A stretch of DNA of 64,000 nucleotides from Candidatus Lachnocurva vaginae (GTDB lineage: Bacteria; Bacillota; Clostridia; Lachnospirales; Lachnospiraceae), in assembly GCA_011082265.1 (NCBI GenBank), contig CP049781.1:806001-870000 (forward strand), read 5' to 3'. The position numbers and the translations under genes are program-made. Shown here one piece after another: positions 43,780 to 53,535 of the stretch (its first letter is position 1; each line of letters starts with the position of its first letter). The notes beneath the pieces are model-generated. The model ran no database searches. It was not told where the DNA came from and saw only the letters and a list, made by a program, of their open reading frames with translations.

Positions 43780-44274
43780 TCAGTCCTCCAAATCCCTTGT
43801 GATTCCAATACTTTCAAGTATAATATTTTGTTTATGTTCCATGATCTTTCTCTCTTCAGCTTCAATATGATCATATCCCATTAAATGTAACATACTATGA
43901 GCAATTAGAAAAGAAAATTCTCTTAATTTTGAATGCCCATATTCCTCAGCCTGAGAAATAACTTTATCTAAATTAAGTACGATATCACCTAAAATTATCT
44001 CTTCATCTTCTTCTTTTTTTCCTTTTAAAAATGTAAAATCTCCTGGCTTTTCATAAGAGAACATAGGGAAAGATAAAACATCTGTCGTTCTATCAATATG
44101 TCTAAACTCCCTATTTAATTCGTGAGTCTTTTCACTTTGAACAAGTGAAAGGCTTACTTCTATATCGTCAGGACAATTTTCTTCTTTTATTACTGCACAA
44201 ATAACTTTCTTTGCAATTTCCTTCATATCAAAATTCAATTTAATATCAGTTTCATCTGAAAATAAAAGTGTCAA
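43780..44274 (-). CDS. ybeY: Endoribonuclease YbeY (rRNA maturation)
   Basis: A zinc metalloprotein for 16S rRNA 3' processing and ribosome quality control. The 164-residue sequence has NREFRHIDRTTDVLSFPM and the zinc motif HSMLHLMGYDH (HxxxHxxxxxH). The start is a TTG at 44274 with GAGG 7 nt upstream inside the end of the preceding gene. Order phoH, PgpH-like, ybeY is the normal Clostridia one. Confidence 0.95.
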   Translation of the reverse strand: MTLLFSDETDIKLNFDMKEIAKKVICAVIKEENCPDDIEVSLSLVQSEKTHELNREFRHIDRTTDVLSFPMFSYEKPGDFTFLKGKKEEDEEIILGDIVLNLDKVISQAEEYGHSKLREFSFLIAHSMLHLMGYDHIEAEERKIMEHKQNIILESIGITRDLED

Positions 44275-45500
44275 ATTATTTCCTCCTCAATATCTATAAG
44301 TAAATTTTCTTTTATTAAATAATCTCTGATACGTAAGTATTCATTCATACTAAGTCCAGAATTATCATAAGTTCCATCTTGAGATAATTGATTAAGTGCC
44401 TGATAGATAATCATGTCATTATTCCATCCACTTTCAATACCTTTTTCTTCTGCAAGTTCATTTCTAGTTATGACATTATCAACAATATTTACAATAGCAG
44501 ATTCTTTAGAAGACGGAGGAAAATTACTCGTATCATATTCTTTAATTATCTGTATAACTTCATCAGGAACACATTTATTTTCTAATATTTTAATGGATCT
44601 CTTCGTCACACGCTTATTATATATTTTAGGATATCTATAATAAAGACCTCCCGCTACTGCAACATATATGTCGGCTCCAATCATTTTTGCAGCCATTCCT
44701 GAAAAATAAGAAACTCTTTTAGCATGTTCATAATCTTTCTTGGAAAAGCTTTTTATTTCACTTCTTATTGAAAAATTTGGATCTAAAATCATTTTATATA
44801 TATTTTCTCTTTCTTTATAAATCCAAGTCATCATTTTATTTGATAAGATATAGGTTAATAGCGAAAAAATCATTGAGAAAATAATTCCTAATCCCATGGT
44901 ATTAAATTCAAAATAATTATATTTCAAATAAAAATATACTGTTACAAATAAACTCAAAAAAGCTGCCATTAAAAATGATAATGCATCACAGCTTTCCCTT
45001 TCTCTTATTTTTAACTTATAAAGGTAAGAAAAAAACACACCAAAAATCGCCTGAAATATAAAATAAATGATATCAAATGAAGTAAATTTACCAATATAAA
45101 AGATTAAAGTTATATCAAATAAAATATTTATGATTGACGCCATAGGTCCTGAAACCATAGTCAAAATAAATCCTGCAACAAGTAAGATGGGAAGTGTAGT
45201 ATATATTTTTGAAATTAAAATCACAATAAGACATTTTAATGAGAATATAAAAAGCCATCTTCTATAACTTGTGTTGGAATAAATTTCTTTTCCTATTTTT
45301 CTTTCACACAGCATTATATATATGCCGAGTATATAAATAGCCAATCCGAAAATGTAAAAAACTATCTTTTCATCTAGTAAAATGTCTGTATTTAAAAATA
45401 TAATAAAGACAGTAAAAAGTTCCAAAACAAGTCCTAAAGAAAGGAACAATACTCTTTTTACGGATAGACCGCTCGTTTTTAATCGCTCCTGATTAGTCAT
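44271..45500 (-). CDS. PgpH-like membrane protein with degenerate HD domain
   Basis: This gene occupies the slot of the c-di-AMP phosphodiesterase PgpH (7TM-HD family) between phoH and ybeY. The 409 residues hold about eight membrane helices (20-230) and a C-terminal domain aligned with the HDIG domain. The first His is kept (HAKRV, near 260), but the metal-binding HD pair is gone: where PgpH has YHDIGK this protein has YYRYPK (near 287). The later HH pair is also lost, while SSKESAIVNIVDNV is still recognisable. The large extracellular N-terminal domain of PgpH is missing. Catalysis is unlikely; sensing or scaffolding is possible. The frame is intact and overlaps phoH by ATGA, so it is not a decayed gene. 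Confidence 0.75.
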   Translation of the reverse strand: MTNQERLKTSGLSVKRVLFLSLGLVLELFTVFIIFLNTDILLDEKIVFYIFGLAIYILGIYIMLCERKIGKEIYSNTSYRRWLFIFSLKCLIVILISKIYTTLPILLVAGFILTMVSGPMASIINILFDITLIFYIGKFTSFDIIYFIFQAIFGVFFSYLYKLKIRERESCDALSFLMAAFLSLFVTVYFYLKYNYFEFNTMGLGIIFSMIFSLLTYILSNKMMTWIYKERENIYKMILDPNFSIRSEIKSFSKKDYEHAKRVSYFSGMAAKMIGADIYVAVAGGLYYRYPKIYNKRVTKRSIKILENKCVPDEVIQIIKEYDTSNFPPSSKESAIVNIVDNVITRNELAEEKGIESGWNNDMIIYQALNQLSQDGTYDNSGLSMNEYLRIRDYLIKENLLIDIEEEII

Positions 45501-46495
45501 TTTTTATTTTTTACTCGTTTCTGTTTATTTTTATGTACTTGTTTATTTTCATATTTTTCATATGCTTCAACAATTTTTTGAACCAAAGGATGCCTTACAA
45601 CATCTTTTCCTGATAATTTAACAAAAGAAATGCCTTCGACTTTCCCAATAACCCTTTCTGCTACTTCAAGCCCAGACATACTACCAGGCATTAAATCCTT
45701 CTGAGTCATATCTCCTGTAACTACGACTTTGGATCCAAATCCTATTCTTGTTAAAAACATTTTCATTTGTGCAGGAGTTGTGTTTTGTGCTTCATCTAAA
45801 ATGATAAATGCATTTTCTAGAGTTCTTCCTCTCATATATGCAAGAGGTGCAACTTCAATCTTCTCTTTTTCAAGATTTCGTTGAAAAGATTCCGCACCCA
45901 TTATTTGATAAAGTGCATCATATAAAGGTCTTAAATATGGATCAATTTTACTTTGTAAATCGCCTGGCAAAAATCCAAGCTTTTCTCCTGCTTCAATTGC
46001 AGGTCTTGTTAAAATAATTTTATCAACAGCTTCTTTTTGAAACATAGCAATAGCCATTGCCATTGCAAGATATGTTTTCCCTGTTCCAGCAGGTCCTATA
46101 CCAAATACAATCATATCTTTTCTTATTGCATCTGTGTATTTTTTCTGACCTAGAGTTTTAGGCTTTATAGGTTTTCCTGCTACTGTTTTTATGATAGTAT
46201 CTTCATCTATAGTAAGAAGAGAATGGTTTTCAATATCAGAACTATTTATTGAAAGAGCATACAAAACATTTTGCTCCGTTATCTCGTTTCCTCTTTCACT
46301 TAAAGTAATAAGTTCTTTTATTATTTTTTCAGCTTCAAGAGTATTTGCCTTTTTACCTGTAATCTTAATATCTTCTCCACGCTGAACAATATCAACATTA
46401 AGTTTCTTCTCTATAATTTTGATATTCTTATCAACCTGTCCGAAAATATTTGCAATATGATTATAAGGTGCACGAAGTTCTATTTCATTTTCCAT
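45497..46495 (-). CDS. phoH: PhoH family ATPase
   Basis: A 332-residue PhoH-like protein: an N-terminal KH-like region (residues 1-75) and a P-loop ATPase with GPAGTGKTYLA near 140 and the Walker B region FIILDEAQNT. The family is linked to RNA metabolism and sits with ybeY in most Firmicutes. The C-terminal tail is Lys/Asn-rich. It overlaps the next gene by ATGA. Confidence 0.93.
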   Translation of the reverse strand: MENEIELRAPYNHIANIFGQVDKNIKIIEKKLNVDIVQRGEDIKITGKKANTLEAEKIIKELITLSERGNEITEQNVLYALSINSSDIENHSLLTIDEDTIIKTVAGKPIKPKTLGQKKYTDAIRKDMIVFGIGPAGTGKTYLAMAMAIAMFQKEAVDKIILTRPAIEAGEKLGFLPGDLQSKIDPYLRPLYDALYQIMGAESFQRNLEKEKIEVAPLAYMRGRTLENAFIILDEAQNTTPAQMKMFLTRIGFGSKVVVTGDMTQKDLMPGSMSGLEVAERVIGKVEGISFVKLSGKDVVRHPLVQKIVEAYEKYENKQVHKNKQKRVKNKK

Positions 46496-46507
46496 TTAAT
46501 CTCTCCA

Positions 46508-47650
46508 TTAAGGTTCATAAATATAATTTCTTCTTACAATATTGGATGACATATCTCTATTATTTATTGCAACAACTGAAAGAACATTATTTCCTTCTAT
46601 AACATCAATAGGACCGGTATATTCAAAAGAGTCTACAGTAGGATCAGTTCCTATTGAATCCCAAGTATAAAAAATTCTACAATTTGGATCTGCTGAAATT
46701 GTGATTTGTGTAGGACTAGTAATAGCACCGCTATCCAAACTTATCACGGGATCTCTCGGCTTTTTATAAATTATTTTGTATTTTTTTGTAAATACTTGCC
46801 CTACTTCCCCATTTTTATTTACTAAAACAGCTTTTATAATATTTTTTCCGTCTTTTAGAAGAATTTTCTTTTTGTACTTTGTTCCTGTAGATTTATCTGG
46901 TCGCTTTCCATCAATAGTATAGTATATATCATAGTCTGAATCGGTATTAATTTCCATAAATTTTTCTAATTTTCTGTCATTATCTATAATTTTAAAACTT
47001 ATATTTCCAAGAACGACATCTTTAAATAAAGATAAAATTTCATTGTTCGGAGCTTTATTTTTAAGTTTTTCAAGTTTTATATAATCATCCTTTTTTTTGT
47101 AAGCATTAATCAAATATTTATATGCTTCTTTATTATCGTTTTTAAGTTTTAGAGATTTCTCTAAATTTTTTATAGATTTATTAGTTTTTCCGCTTAAATA
47201 AAAAGCTTTACCTATATAAAAATAAGATTCAGGTGTTTCTTTCTTATTAAGTGCTCTTGATGCATATTTTAAAGCATTCTTGTAATTTTTAGTTATTATG
47301 CTACTTTGAGCTTTCCTTATACAGTAGCTGTAACTATTCATGTAAAAAACAGCAGAAATTAAGGCTAAAAGAAAAATAATAGAAATTCCAAGCTTGATTT
47401 TACCCTTTTTATCTCTTAAAAATCTGTTGGTCCATTTTATTTTTTTATTATGTTTATAAGATTTATTATTTTGTTTAGAAAGAGTATTAGAATTTGATAT
47501 TTTATCATCTTTATTCTGTCCCTCTATAATTGAAGATAATACATCTTCTTCAAAAGTATTATAATCTGGAACAAATCTTATTTCTTTTCCACAATAAGGG
47601 CAAAAAACCTTGTCGTCAGGAATTTCTTTTTTACAATTCTTGCATATCAT
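46508..47650 (-). CDS. Zinc-ribbon, TPR and chitobiase-C-like repeat membrane protein
   Basis: A 380-residue multidomain protein. Residues 3-25 form a zinc ribbon (CKNCKK and FCPYCGKEI). A membrane helix lies at about 88-108. TPR-like helices (about 115-200: ALKYASRALNKKE, SYFYIGKAFYLSG) follow, then two CHB_HEX_C-like beta modules, one with YDIYYTIDGKRPDKSTG and one with CRIFYTWDSIGTDPT. So the cytoplasmic zinc ribbon is joined to an external part that may touch the wall. Function unknown; similar architectures occur in Clostridia. Its start overlaps folD by 20 bp. Confidence 0.8.
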   Translation of the reverse strand: MICKNCKKEIPDDKVFCPYCGKEIRFVPDYNTFEEDVLSSIIEGQNKDDKISNSNTLSKQNNKSYKHNKKIKWTNRFLRDKKGKIKLGISIIFLLALISAVFYMNSYSYCIRKAQSSIITKNYKNALKYASRALNKKETPESYFYIGKAFYLSGKTNKSIKNLEKSLKLKNDNKEAYKYLINAYKKKDDYIKLEKLKNKAPNNEILSLFKDVVLGNISFKIIDNDRKLEKFMEINTDSDYDIYYTIDGKRPDKSTGTKYKKKILLKDGKNIIKAVLVNKNGEVGQVFTKKYKIIYKKPRDPVISLDSGAITSPTQITISADPNCRIFYTWDSIGTDPTVDSFEYTGPIDVIEGNNVLSVVAINNRDMSSNIVRRNYIYEP

Positions 47651-48500
47651 AATATCCTCTTTGATTTTTATAAGCTAAAAGTACATTTTTCATAAGCATT
47701 GAAACAGTCATAGGTCCTACTCCACCAGGAACTGGAGTTATATATTTTGCTATTTCCTTTACTTCGTCAAAATTAACGTCTCCTGTGAGTTTTCCTTCAT
47801 CATCTCTATTTATTCCAACATCAATAACTGTTGCACCTTTTTTTACATAATCTTTAGTTAAAAATTTTGCTTTTCCTACACTGCAAATAATGATATCTGC
47901 ACATTTAGTAAAAAGAGCCAAATCTTTTGTATGCGAATGGCAAATACTTACGGTTGCATTTTCATTTAGAAGAAGCTGTGCTATGGGCTTTCCCACAATA
48001 TTACTTCTTCCTATAACTGTGCAATTCATGCCATCTATTTTTATATTATATTGTTTTAAAAGTTCTAAAATGCCATATGCTGTACATGGAATAAAAGTTT
48101 TTTCATTTTCTACAAGCTTTCCCATGTTAAAAGGAGTAAATCCATCAACATCCTTTAATGGAGAAATATGTGATATAACTTTATTTTCATTTATATGAGA
48201 AGGAATAGGTAGCTGCACTAATATACCATTTACATTTTTATCGTTATTAAGTCTATCTATTAAATATAATAAATCTTCTTCTTTCGTATTGAAAGGTAAA
48301 TTATACTCTATAGAACTTATCTTTGTAAATTTACATGCTTTTTTTTTGTTCTTTATATATATTTTACTTGCACTATTATTTCCTACAAGAATAACTGCAA
48401 GACAAACTATATTTTTATTATTTTCATTTAATATATTTAAAACTTCACTTCTTACTTCTTCTTTTACAATTTTAGATACTTTTTCACCATTAAGAATCAT
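47631..48500 (-). CDS. folD: Methylenetetrahydrofolate dehydrogenase/cyclohydrolase FolD
   Basis: A bifunctional one-carbon enzyme interconverting methylene-, methenyl- and formyl-tetrahydrofolate. The 289 residues hold the catalytic lysine region (YIKNKKKACK), VQLPIPSHI, KDVDGFTPFNMGKL, the NADP-binding GRSNIVGKPIAQLL and PVPGGVGPMTVSML. It follows fhs, the enzyme that supplies formyl-THF, so the two form a one-carbon unit. Confidence 0.96.
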   Translation of the reverse strand: MILNGEKVSKIVKEEVRSEVLNILNENNKNIVCLAVILVGNNSASKIYIKNKKKACKFTKISSIEYNLPFNTKEEDLLYLIDRLNNDKNVNGILVQLPIPSHINENKVISHISPLKDVDGFTPFNMGKLVENEKTFIPCTAYGILELLKQYNIKIDGMNCTVIGRSNIVGKPIAQLLLNENATVSICHSHTKDLALFTKCADIIICSVGKAKFLTKDYVKKGATVIDVGINRDDEGKLTGDVNFDEVKEIAKYITPVPGGVGPMTVSMLMKNVLLAYKNQRGYYDMQEL

Positions 48501-48540
48501 AATTTCCCCATTCCATATATAAAGAATTATAATATTTATA

Positions 48541-48581
48541 CAAAATTATTTTTATAAATTCCTAAATAAAAAATAATTTTG
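48541..48581. repeat. AT-only inverted repeat between fhs and folD
   Basis: CAAAATTATTTTT (48541-48553) and AAAAATAATTTTG (48569-48581) are perfectly complementary with a 15-nt loop. All but one pair are A-T, so a hairpin would be weak. It could be a poor terminator for fhs or only compositional. Confidence 0.5.
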
Positions 48582-48593
48582 GTAAACCTTTTT

Positions 48594-50279
48594 TCAAAAA
48601 AGCCCTGTTATATTTCCGTCATTATCTATATCAATTTGATAAGCTGCAGGATTTTTTGGAAGTCCCGGCATCGTCATAACATTTCCTGTTAAAACAACTA
48701 TAAAACCAGCACCGTTATTTACATATATATCCCGAACATTAAGAATAAAGTCTTTAGGCCTTCCCAACTTTTTTGCATCATCGGAAAGTGAATATTGAGT
48801 CTTTGCAATACAAACCGGCTTTCTATCAAGACCATATTTTTCTAATTTTTTTATGCTATTAATTGCATCATTTGAGTAAGATACACCTTTTGCTCCATAA
48901 ATATATTTTGCTATTTTTTCTATTTTTTCTTTTATAGAAATAGAATCTTCATATAAGAATTTTGATTTTGAAAAATTTTTCTCTTTATTTTCTTTATCAA
49001 TTGCACTTAGAACTTCTTTTGCAAGCTCTATTCCGCCTTTACTTCCCTTTTCCCATACTTCACATAATGAAAAAGCTACATTTTCTTCTTCACATGCTTT
49101 TTTTACAATAGCTATTTCATTTTCCGTATCGGTAGAAAATTTATTTAGTGTTACAACGATAGGAATATTAAATTGCTTCATATTTTCAATATGTTTTTTA
49201 AGATTACATAATCCTGCCTGTACAGCATTTACATCTTCTTCTCTAATATTATTTTCAGATTTTCCTCCGTTATACTTTAATGATCTTACAGTTGAAACAA
49301 TTACGCATACATCTGGGAAAGAACCCAAATATTTACATTTAATATCTATAAATTTTTCAGCTCCAAGGTCTGCACCGAATCCTGCTTCCGTTACACAAAA
49401 GTCCCCTAAAGAAAGTGCAGCCTTTGTCCCTATTAATGAGTTACATCCGTGTGCTATATTTGCAAATGGTCCGCCATGTATAATTGCAGGGTTATGTTCT
49501 AATGTTTGAATTAAGTTAGGCTTTATTGCATCTTTTAAAAGTGAAGCTACAGCTCCTACAGCTTTTATGTCTTTTGCAAAAATAGGATTTTTATTCATAT
49601 CGTATGCAATTAGAATATTTCCTATTCTATTCTTTAAATCATCTATATTATTTGAAAGGCATAAAATTGCCATAATTTCTGAAGCTGCGGTTATTGTAAA
49701 ATGATCCTCTCTTACATTGCCGTCTGAACTTTTACCAAGTCCTACTATGATATTTCTAAGGACACGATCGTTCATATCCATGCATCTTTTCCATAATATA
49801 TTTTTTAAATCAAGGTTTTTCTCATTGCCCTGCTTGATATGGTTATCTATAAGTGCTGAAAGCAAGTTATTTGCGGCTGTTATGGCATGCATATCTCCTG
49901 TAAAATGAAGATTAAGTTCATCCATAGGAACGACCTGAGAATATCCTCCCCCAGCTGCTCCTCCTTTTATACCGAAACAAGGTCCAAGTGAAGGTTCTCT
50001 TAATGCAAGAACAGACTTTTTACCCATTTTACATAAAGCGTCTGAAAGTCCTATACTTACAGTAGTTTTTCCTTCTCCTAAAGGAGTAGGATTTGTTGCT
50101 GTAACAAGAATAAGCTTTCCTTTTTTCTTATTCTTTAATTTTTTTAATAAATTAAAAGATAATTTTGCTTTATATTTTCCATAAGTTTCCAAGTCATCTT
50201 CTTTTATATCAAGAGTAGCTGCTACATCTTTTATGGAGCTTTTTTCATTTTTAAGTGCTATATAAATATCAGAATTCAT
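48594..50279 (-). CDS. fhs: Formate-tetrahydrofolate ligase
   Basis: ATP-dependent activation of formate to 10-formyl-THF. The 561-residue protein has the phosphate-binding TATNPTPLGEGKTT near residues 60-73, REPSLGPCFGIKGGAAGGG and EAGFGADLGAEKF; these are hallmarks of the Clostridial enzyme. In anaerobes it supports purine synthesis, acetogenesis-like pathways or ATP formation from formyl-THF. GGAGGT precedes the ATG. No THF riboswitch is seen in the 72-bp gap upstream. Confidence 0.97.
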   Translation of the reverse strand: MNSDIYIALKNEKSSIKDVAATLDIKEDDLETYGKYKAKLSFNLLKKLKNKKKGKLILVTATNPTPLGEGKTTVSIGLSDALCKMGKKSVLALREPSLGPCFGIKGGAAGGGYSQVVPMDELNLHFTGDMHAITAANNLLSALIDNHIKQGNEKNLDLKNILWKRCMDMNDRVLRNIIVGLGKSSDGNVREDHFTITAASEIMAILCLSNNIDDLKNRIGNILIAYDMNKNPIFAKDIKAVGAVASLLKDAIKPNLIQTLEHNPAIIHGGPFANIAHGCNSLIGTKAALSLGDFCVTEAGFGADLGAEKFIDIKCKYLGSFPDVCVIVSTVRSLKYNGGKSENNIREEDVNAVQAGLCNLKKHIENMKQFNIPIVVTLNKFSTDTENEIAIVKKACEEENVAFSLCEVWEKGSKGGIELAKEVLSAIDKENKEKNFSKSKFLYEDSISIKEKIEKIAKYIYGAKGVSYSNDAINSIKKLEKYGLDRKPVCIAKTQYSLSDDAKKLGRPKDFILNVRDIYVNNGAGFIVVLTGNVMTMPGLPKNPAAYQIDIDNDGNITGLF

Positions 50280-50351
50280 AATACCTCCATATTACTTTTT
50301 ACATGATTATCATTATTTTTCATATTATTTGATTATAGTCATGTTTTTAAA

Positions 50352-53300
50352 TTACTTATTATTCATCATATTTTCAAATTCCTCAAGTGTAACTAAAATC
50401 TTTCTAGGCTTAGTTCCAACTTCGGGACCTACAACTCCAAATTCTTCAAGCTGATCAATAATCCGTGCCGCTCTGTTAAAACCAATTTTAAAGTTTCTTT
50501 GAAGCATTCCTATAGATCCTTTATCTTTTTCTATTAAAAGGCGAGCAGCATCATAAAAATATTCATCTTTTTCATTATTATTATAATCACTATTATCATT
50601 TATTTCTGTAAATCCTTCTGTAGAAACATCGGAATTTACAACTTGTAATATTTCTTCATTTTCAGCTTTGCTTTCTTCTGTAGGCACATTATTTTCTTTT
50701 ATAAATCTTGTAACGGCACTTACATCTTTATCTGTAACGAAAGCTCCCTGAACTCTAATTGGCTTTGATTTATTTTGAGGATGGTAAAGCATATCGCCCT
50801 TTCCTAAAAGTCTTTCAGCTCCTACAGTATCAAGGATTGTTCTGGAATCTATTCCTGAAGTTACAGAAAAAGCTATACGTGACGGCATATTTGCTTTTAT
50901 AAGTCCTGTTATGACATTTACTGAAGGGCGTTGAGTTGCAATTATAAGATGAATTCCTGCAGCTCTTGCAAGCTGAGCAATTCTACAAATAGATTCTTCA
51001 ACATCCTTTGCAGCAACCATCATAAGATCTGCAAGTTCGTCTACTATAACTACAATTTTAGGCATCTTCTTAACGGATATAGATACATTCTCTCCATTTA
51101 TTACCTTTGTGATTTTTCCGTCTACGATTTTTTCATTGTATCCTTTTATATCTCTTACTTTATTTTCAGCAAAAAGCTTATATCTGTTCATCATTTCATT
51201 TACAACCCATCGAAGTGCACCAGCAGCCTTTTTGGGATCCGTGACAACCGGAATTAAAAGATGAGGAATACCATTATAGACAGATAATTCAACAACTTTC
51301 GGGTCAATCATGATAAATCTTACATCATCAGGTCTTGCTTTATATAGAATACTCATAATAATCGTATTTATACAAACTGATTTTCCTGATCCTGTTGCAC
51401 CCGCAATTAAAAGATGTGGCATGACACTGATATCGGAAACTACTATATTACCTGCCAAATCAAGTCCTAAAGCAAAAGAAATCTTAGAGTTTGCATCTTT
51501 AAATTCAGATGTTTCGATAAGTTCTCTAAATCCTACTACCGCTTTATTTTTATTTGGAACTTCAATTCCAATTGCAGTTTTACCAGGGATTGGTGCTTCA
51601 ATTCTTATATCAGTTGCAGCAAGATTCATCTTTATATCATCTGATAAATTAACAATTTTACTTACTTTAACTCCGAGTTCCGGTAAAAGTTCATATCGTG
51701 TAACGGCAGGACCTCTACTATAGCCTGTAACTTTTACATTTACTCCAAAATTTTTTAATATAGTTTCAAGCTTTTCTGCAGTATCCTGTAATGAATTATC
51801 AGAACTATTTAGTACTGATTTCTTATTCTGAGTAAGTATATCAATCGGCGGAAAAACATATTCCTTTATAATATCTTCTTTATGATTATCAAAGCTTACG
51901 GGACTTACTTCATTTTTTTCCTGATTTATTGTACTAATCGTATTGTCTGTTGCATCAACTGATGTATAAGAATTTTCTTTTGAATCAACTGGTGTATAAG
52001 AATTTTCTGTTACTTCGTTAATTTCAGATGATTCAATATTTTCATTCGAGACTTCCTCGTCAATATTATCATTTAAAACTGTTGATTCTATATTCTTATT
52101 TAAAATATCTGTATCACTATTTTCTTTTATATTTATAGGACTTTCCAATTTTACATCAGTTGTAACGGAGTCTGAATTTTCATAAGTCTCTTTTTTCCAT
52201 ATATCTTGCCATGTCTCTTTTTTTGGAGAAACATTTTCGACTCTGACTTCACTTATATCCATATTATTTAGTGACATGTTATTTGAATTTAAATTGCTTT
52301 GATATGATTCATTCCCCTGCTCACTAAAAACATTGCTTTCCGTATTTACTAAGGCAATATTCTCATTTTCCGATTCAATGTTTCTATTTTTTATCATATC
52401 ATCAAGCATTTTTGAATCAATTTCACTCATATCATCTGAATGAGTTGGTGAATTTGAAAAAGCAGGAGCAATTTCCGTATTAAAAGATGTTCCTCTTACT
52501 ATTTTATCCATTCTTCTTATAGGAGTTTGTTCTCTAGGAGAAGAAGCTACATTATCTTTATAAAAATTTTTTTCTAAATCATCTGTTAAACTCTCATTAT
52601 TTAATTGACCTTTTGATAAATCATTTGCTTTTTCTTCTTTTAAATTATGATTATCAACAGATAATCGTCCATTTTCTTCATTTGTTAAGTTATAATTTAT
52701 CTCATGCTCGATATTTATATTTCTTCCCGGATGAATATTTGAATTTATTCTGCTTTTCTTTTTATTTATAGAAAAGCTTACTGTATAAGGAGACTCAGGC
52801 TCTTCATATTTTGATTCATCAGAATCTTTTGTATCATAAAGATTATCACGATTTTTAGAATCATCATCTTCTTTAAGATTTTTATAATCTTTTTCTTTTG
52901 CTCGTTTTTCCTCCATCAATTTTTTCTTTTCAGGCATTTTTTCTCTTATTTTTGAAAAGAAACTATAAAAAAAATCAAAAGGAGAATATGAAAATGCAAA
53001 AATTGAAATTATAAGCATCAAAAGTAGACATAGTGCATATGCCCCTATAAGTCCAACCAAAGATACAAAAGCTTCAGCTAAAGATCCTCCTACAAATCCT
53101 CCACCAATATGTTTTGCAAAACCTATCCTATATGCATTTAAAGGACCTACAAGTGAATTATTATGAGTTATAAGCTCTATAAACATGGATAAGAGTATGA
53201 AAAAAGCGGAAAATAATCCGATTTTTAATTTTGTATTATCATCATTTCTATTTATAAAGTAATACACAACATTTGCAATTAAAAAAATAGGAAAAGCATA

Positions 53301-53522
53301 ACATATAAGCCCAAATATACCAAATAAAACATTTGAAATAAAGTTACCTACTATACCGCCTATTTCCATATTTCCAATGAAAATGAGTATAGAAATTACT
53401 ATGATAACTGCTAAAACTATATCTAAGGTATATGAAGGCTTATTGTTAAGCTTTTCTATTTTATTAGTACTTCTTGTATATATATTTTTTGCTTTTTTTT
53501 TATTTTTTTTTGTATCTGTCAT
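50352..53522 (-). CDS. ftsK: DNA translocase FtsK/SpoIIIE
   Basis: A hexameric, membrane-anchored DNA pump that clears chromosomes from the septum and activates Xer recombination. The 1056 residues hold four or five membrane helices (about 30-180) and a long Asn/Ser/Glu/Asp-rich linker (about 190-600) with an imperfect ten-residue repeat (ENSYTPVDSK, ENSYTSVDAT). The motor has Walker A GATGSGKS near 710 and Walker B VIVDELADL near 828. A C-terminal winged-helix gamma domain (about 985-1050: GSIGMLQRNFKIGFNRAARI) reads polar sequences. The long linker resembles proteobacterial FtsK more than short SpoIIIE. Confidence 0.95.
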   Translation of the reverse strand: MTDTKKNKKKAKNIYTRSTNKIEKLNNKPSYTLDIVLAVIIVISILIFIGNMEIGGIVGNFISNVLFGIFGLICYAFPIFLIANVVYYFINRNDDNTKLKIGLFSAFFILLSMFIELITHNNSLVGPLNAYRIGFAKHIGGGFVGGSLAEAFVSLVGLIGAYALCLLLMLIISIFAFSYSPFDFFYSFFSKIREKMPEKKKLMEEKRAKEKDYKNLKEDDDSKNRDNLYDTKDSDESKYEEPESPYTVSFSINKKKSRINSNIHPGRNINIEHEINYNLTNEENGRLSVDNHNLKEEKANDLSKGQLNNESLTDDLEKNFYKDNVASSPREQTPIRRMDKIVRGTSFNTEIAPAFSNSPTHSDDMSEIDSKMLDDMIKNRNIESENENIALVNTESNVFSEQGNESYQSNLNSNNMSLNNMDISEVRVENVSPKKETWQDIWKKETYENSDSVTTDVKLESPINIKENSDTDILNKNIESTVLNDNIDEEVSNENIESSEINEVTENSYTPVDSKENSYTSVDATDNTISTINQEKNEVSPVSFDNHKEDIIKEYVFPPIDILTQNKKSVLNSSDNSLQDTAEKLETILKNFGVNVKVTGYSRGPAVTRYELLPELGVKVSKIVNLSDDIKMNLAATDIRIEAPIPGKTAIGIEVPNKNKAVVGFRELIETSEFKDANSKISFALGLDLAGNIVVSDISVMPHLLIAGATGSGKSVCINTIIMSILYKARPDDVRFIMIDPKVVELSVYNGIPHLLIPVVTDPKKAAGALRWVVNEMMNRYKLFAENKVRDIKGYNEKIVDGKITKVINGENVSISVKKMPKIVVIVDELADLMMVAAKDVEESICRIAQLARAAGIHLIIATQRPSVNVITGLIKANMPSRIAFSVTSGIDSRTILDTVGAERLLGKGDMLYHPQNKSKPIRVQGAFVTDKDVSAVTRFIKENNVPTEESKAENEEILQVVNSDVSTEGFTEINDNSDYNNNEKDEYFYDAARLLIEKDKGSIGMLQRNFKIGFNRAARIIDQLEEFGVVGPEVGTKPRKILVTLEEFENMMNNK

Positions 53523-53535
53523 TAAATCTAAAACT

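Noticed and set aside
50280..50351. THF riboswitch before fhs
   Set aside because: The gap is only 72 bp of AT-rich sequence without the paired, GC-rich helices such a riboswitch needs.
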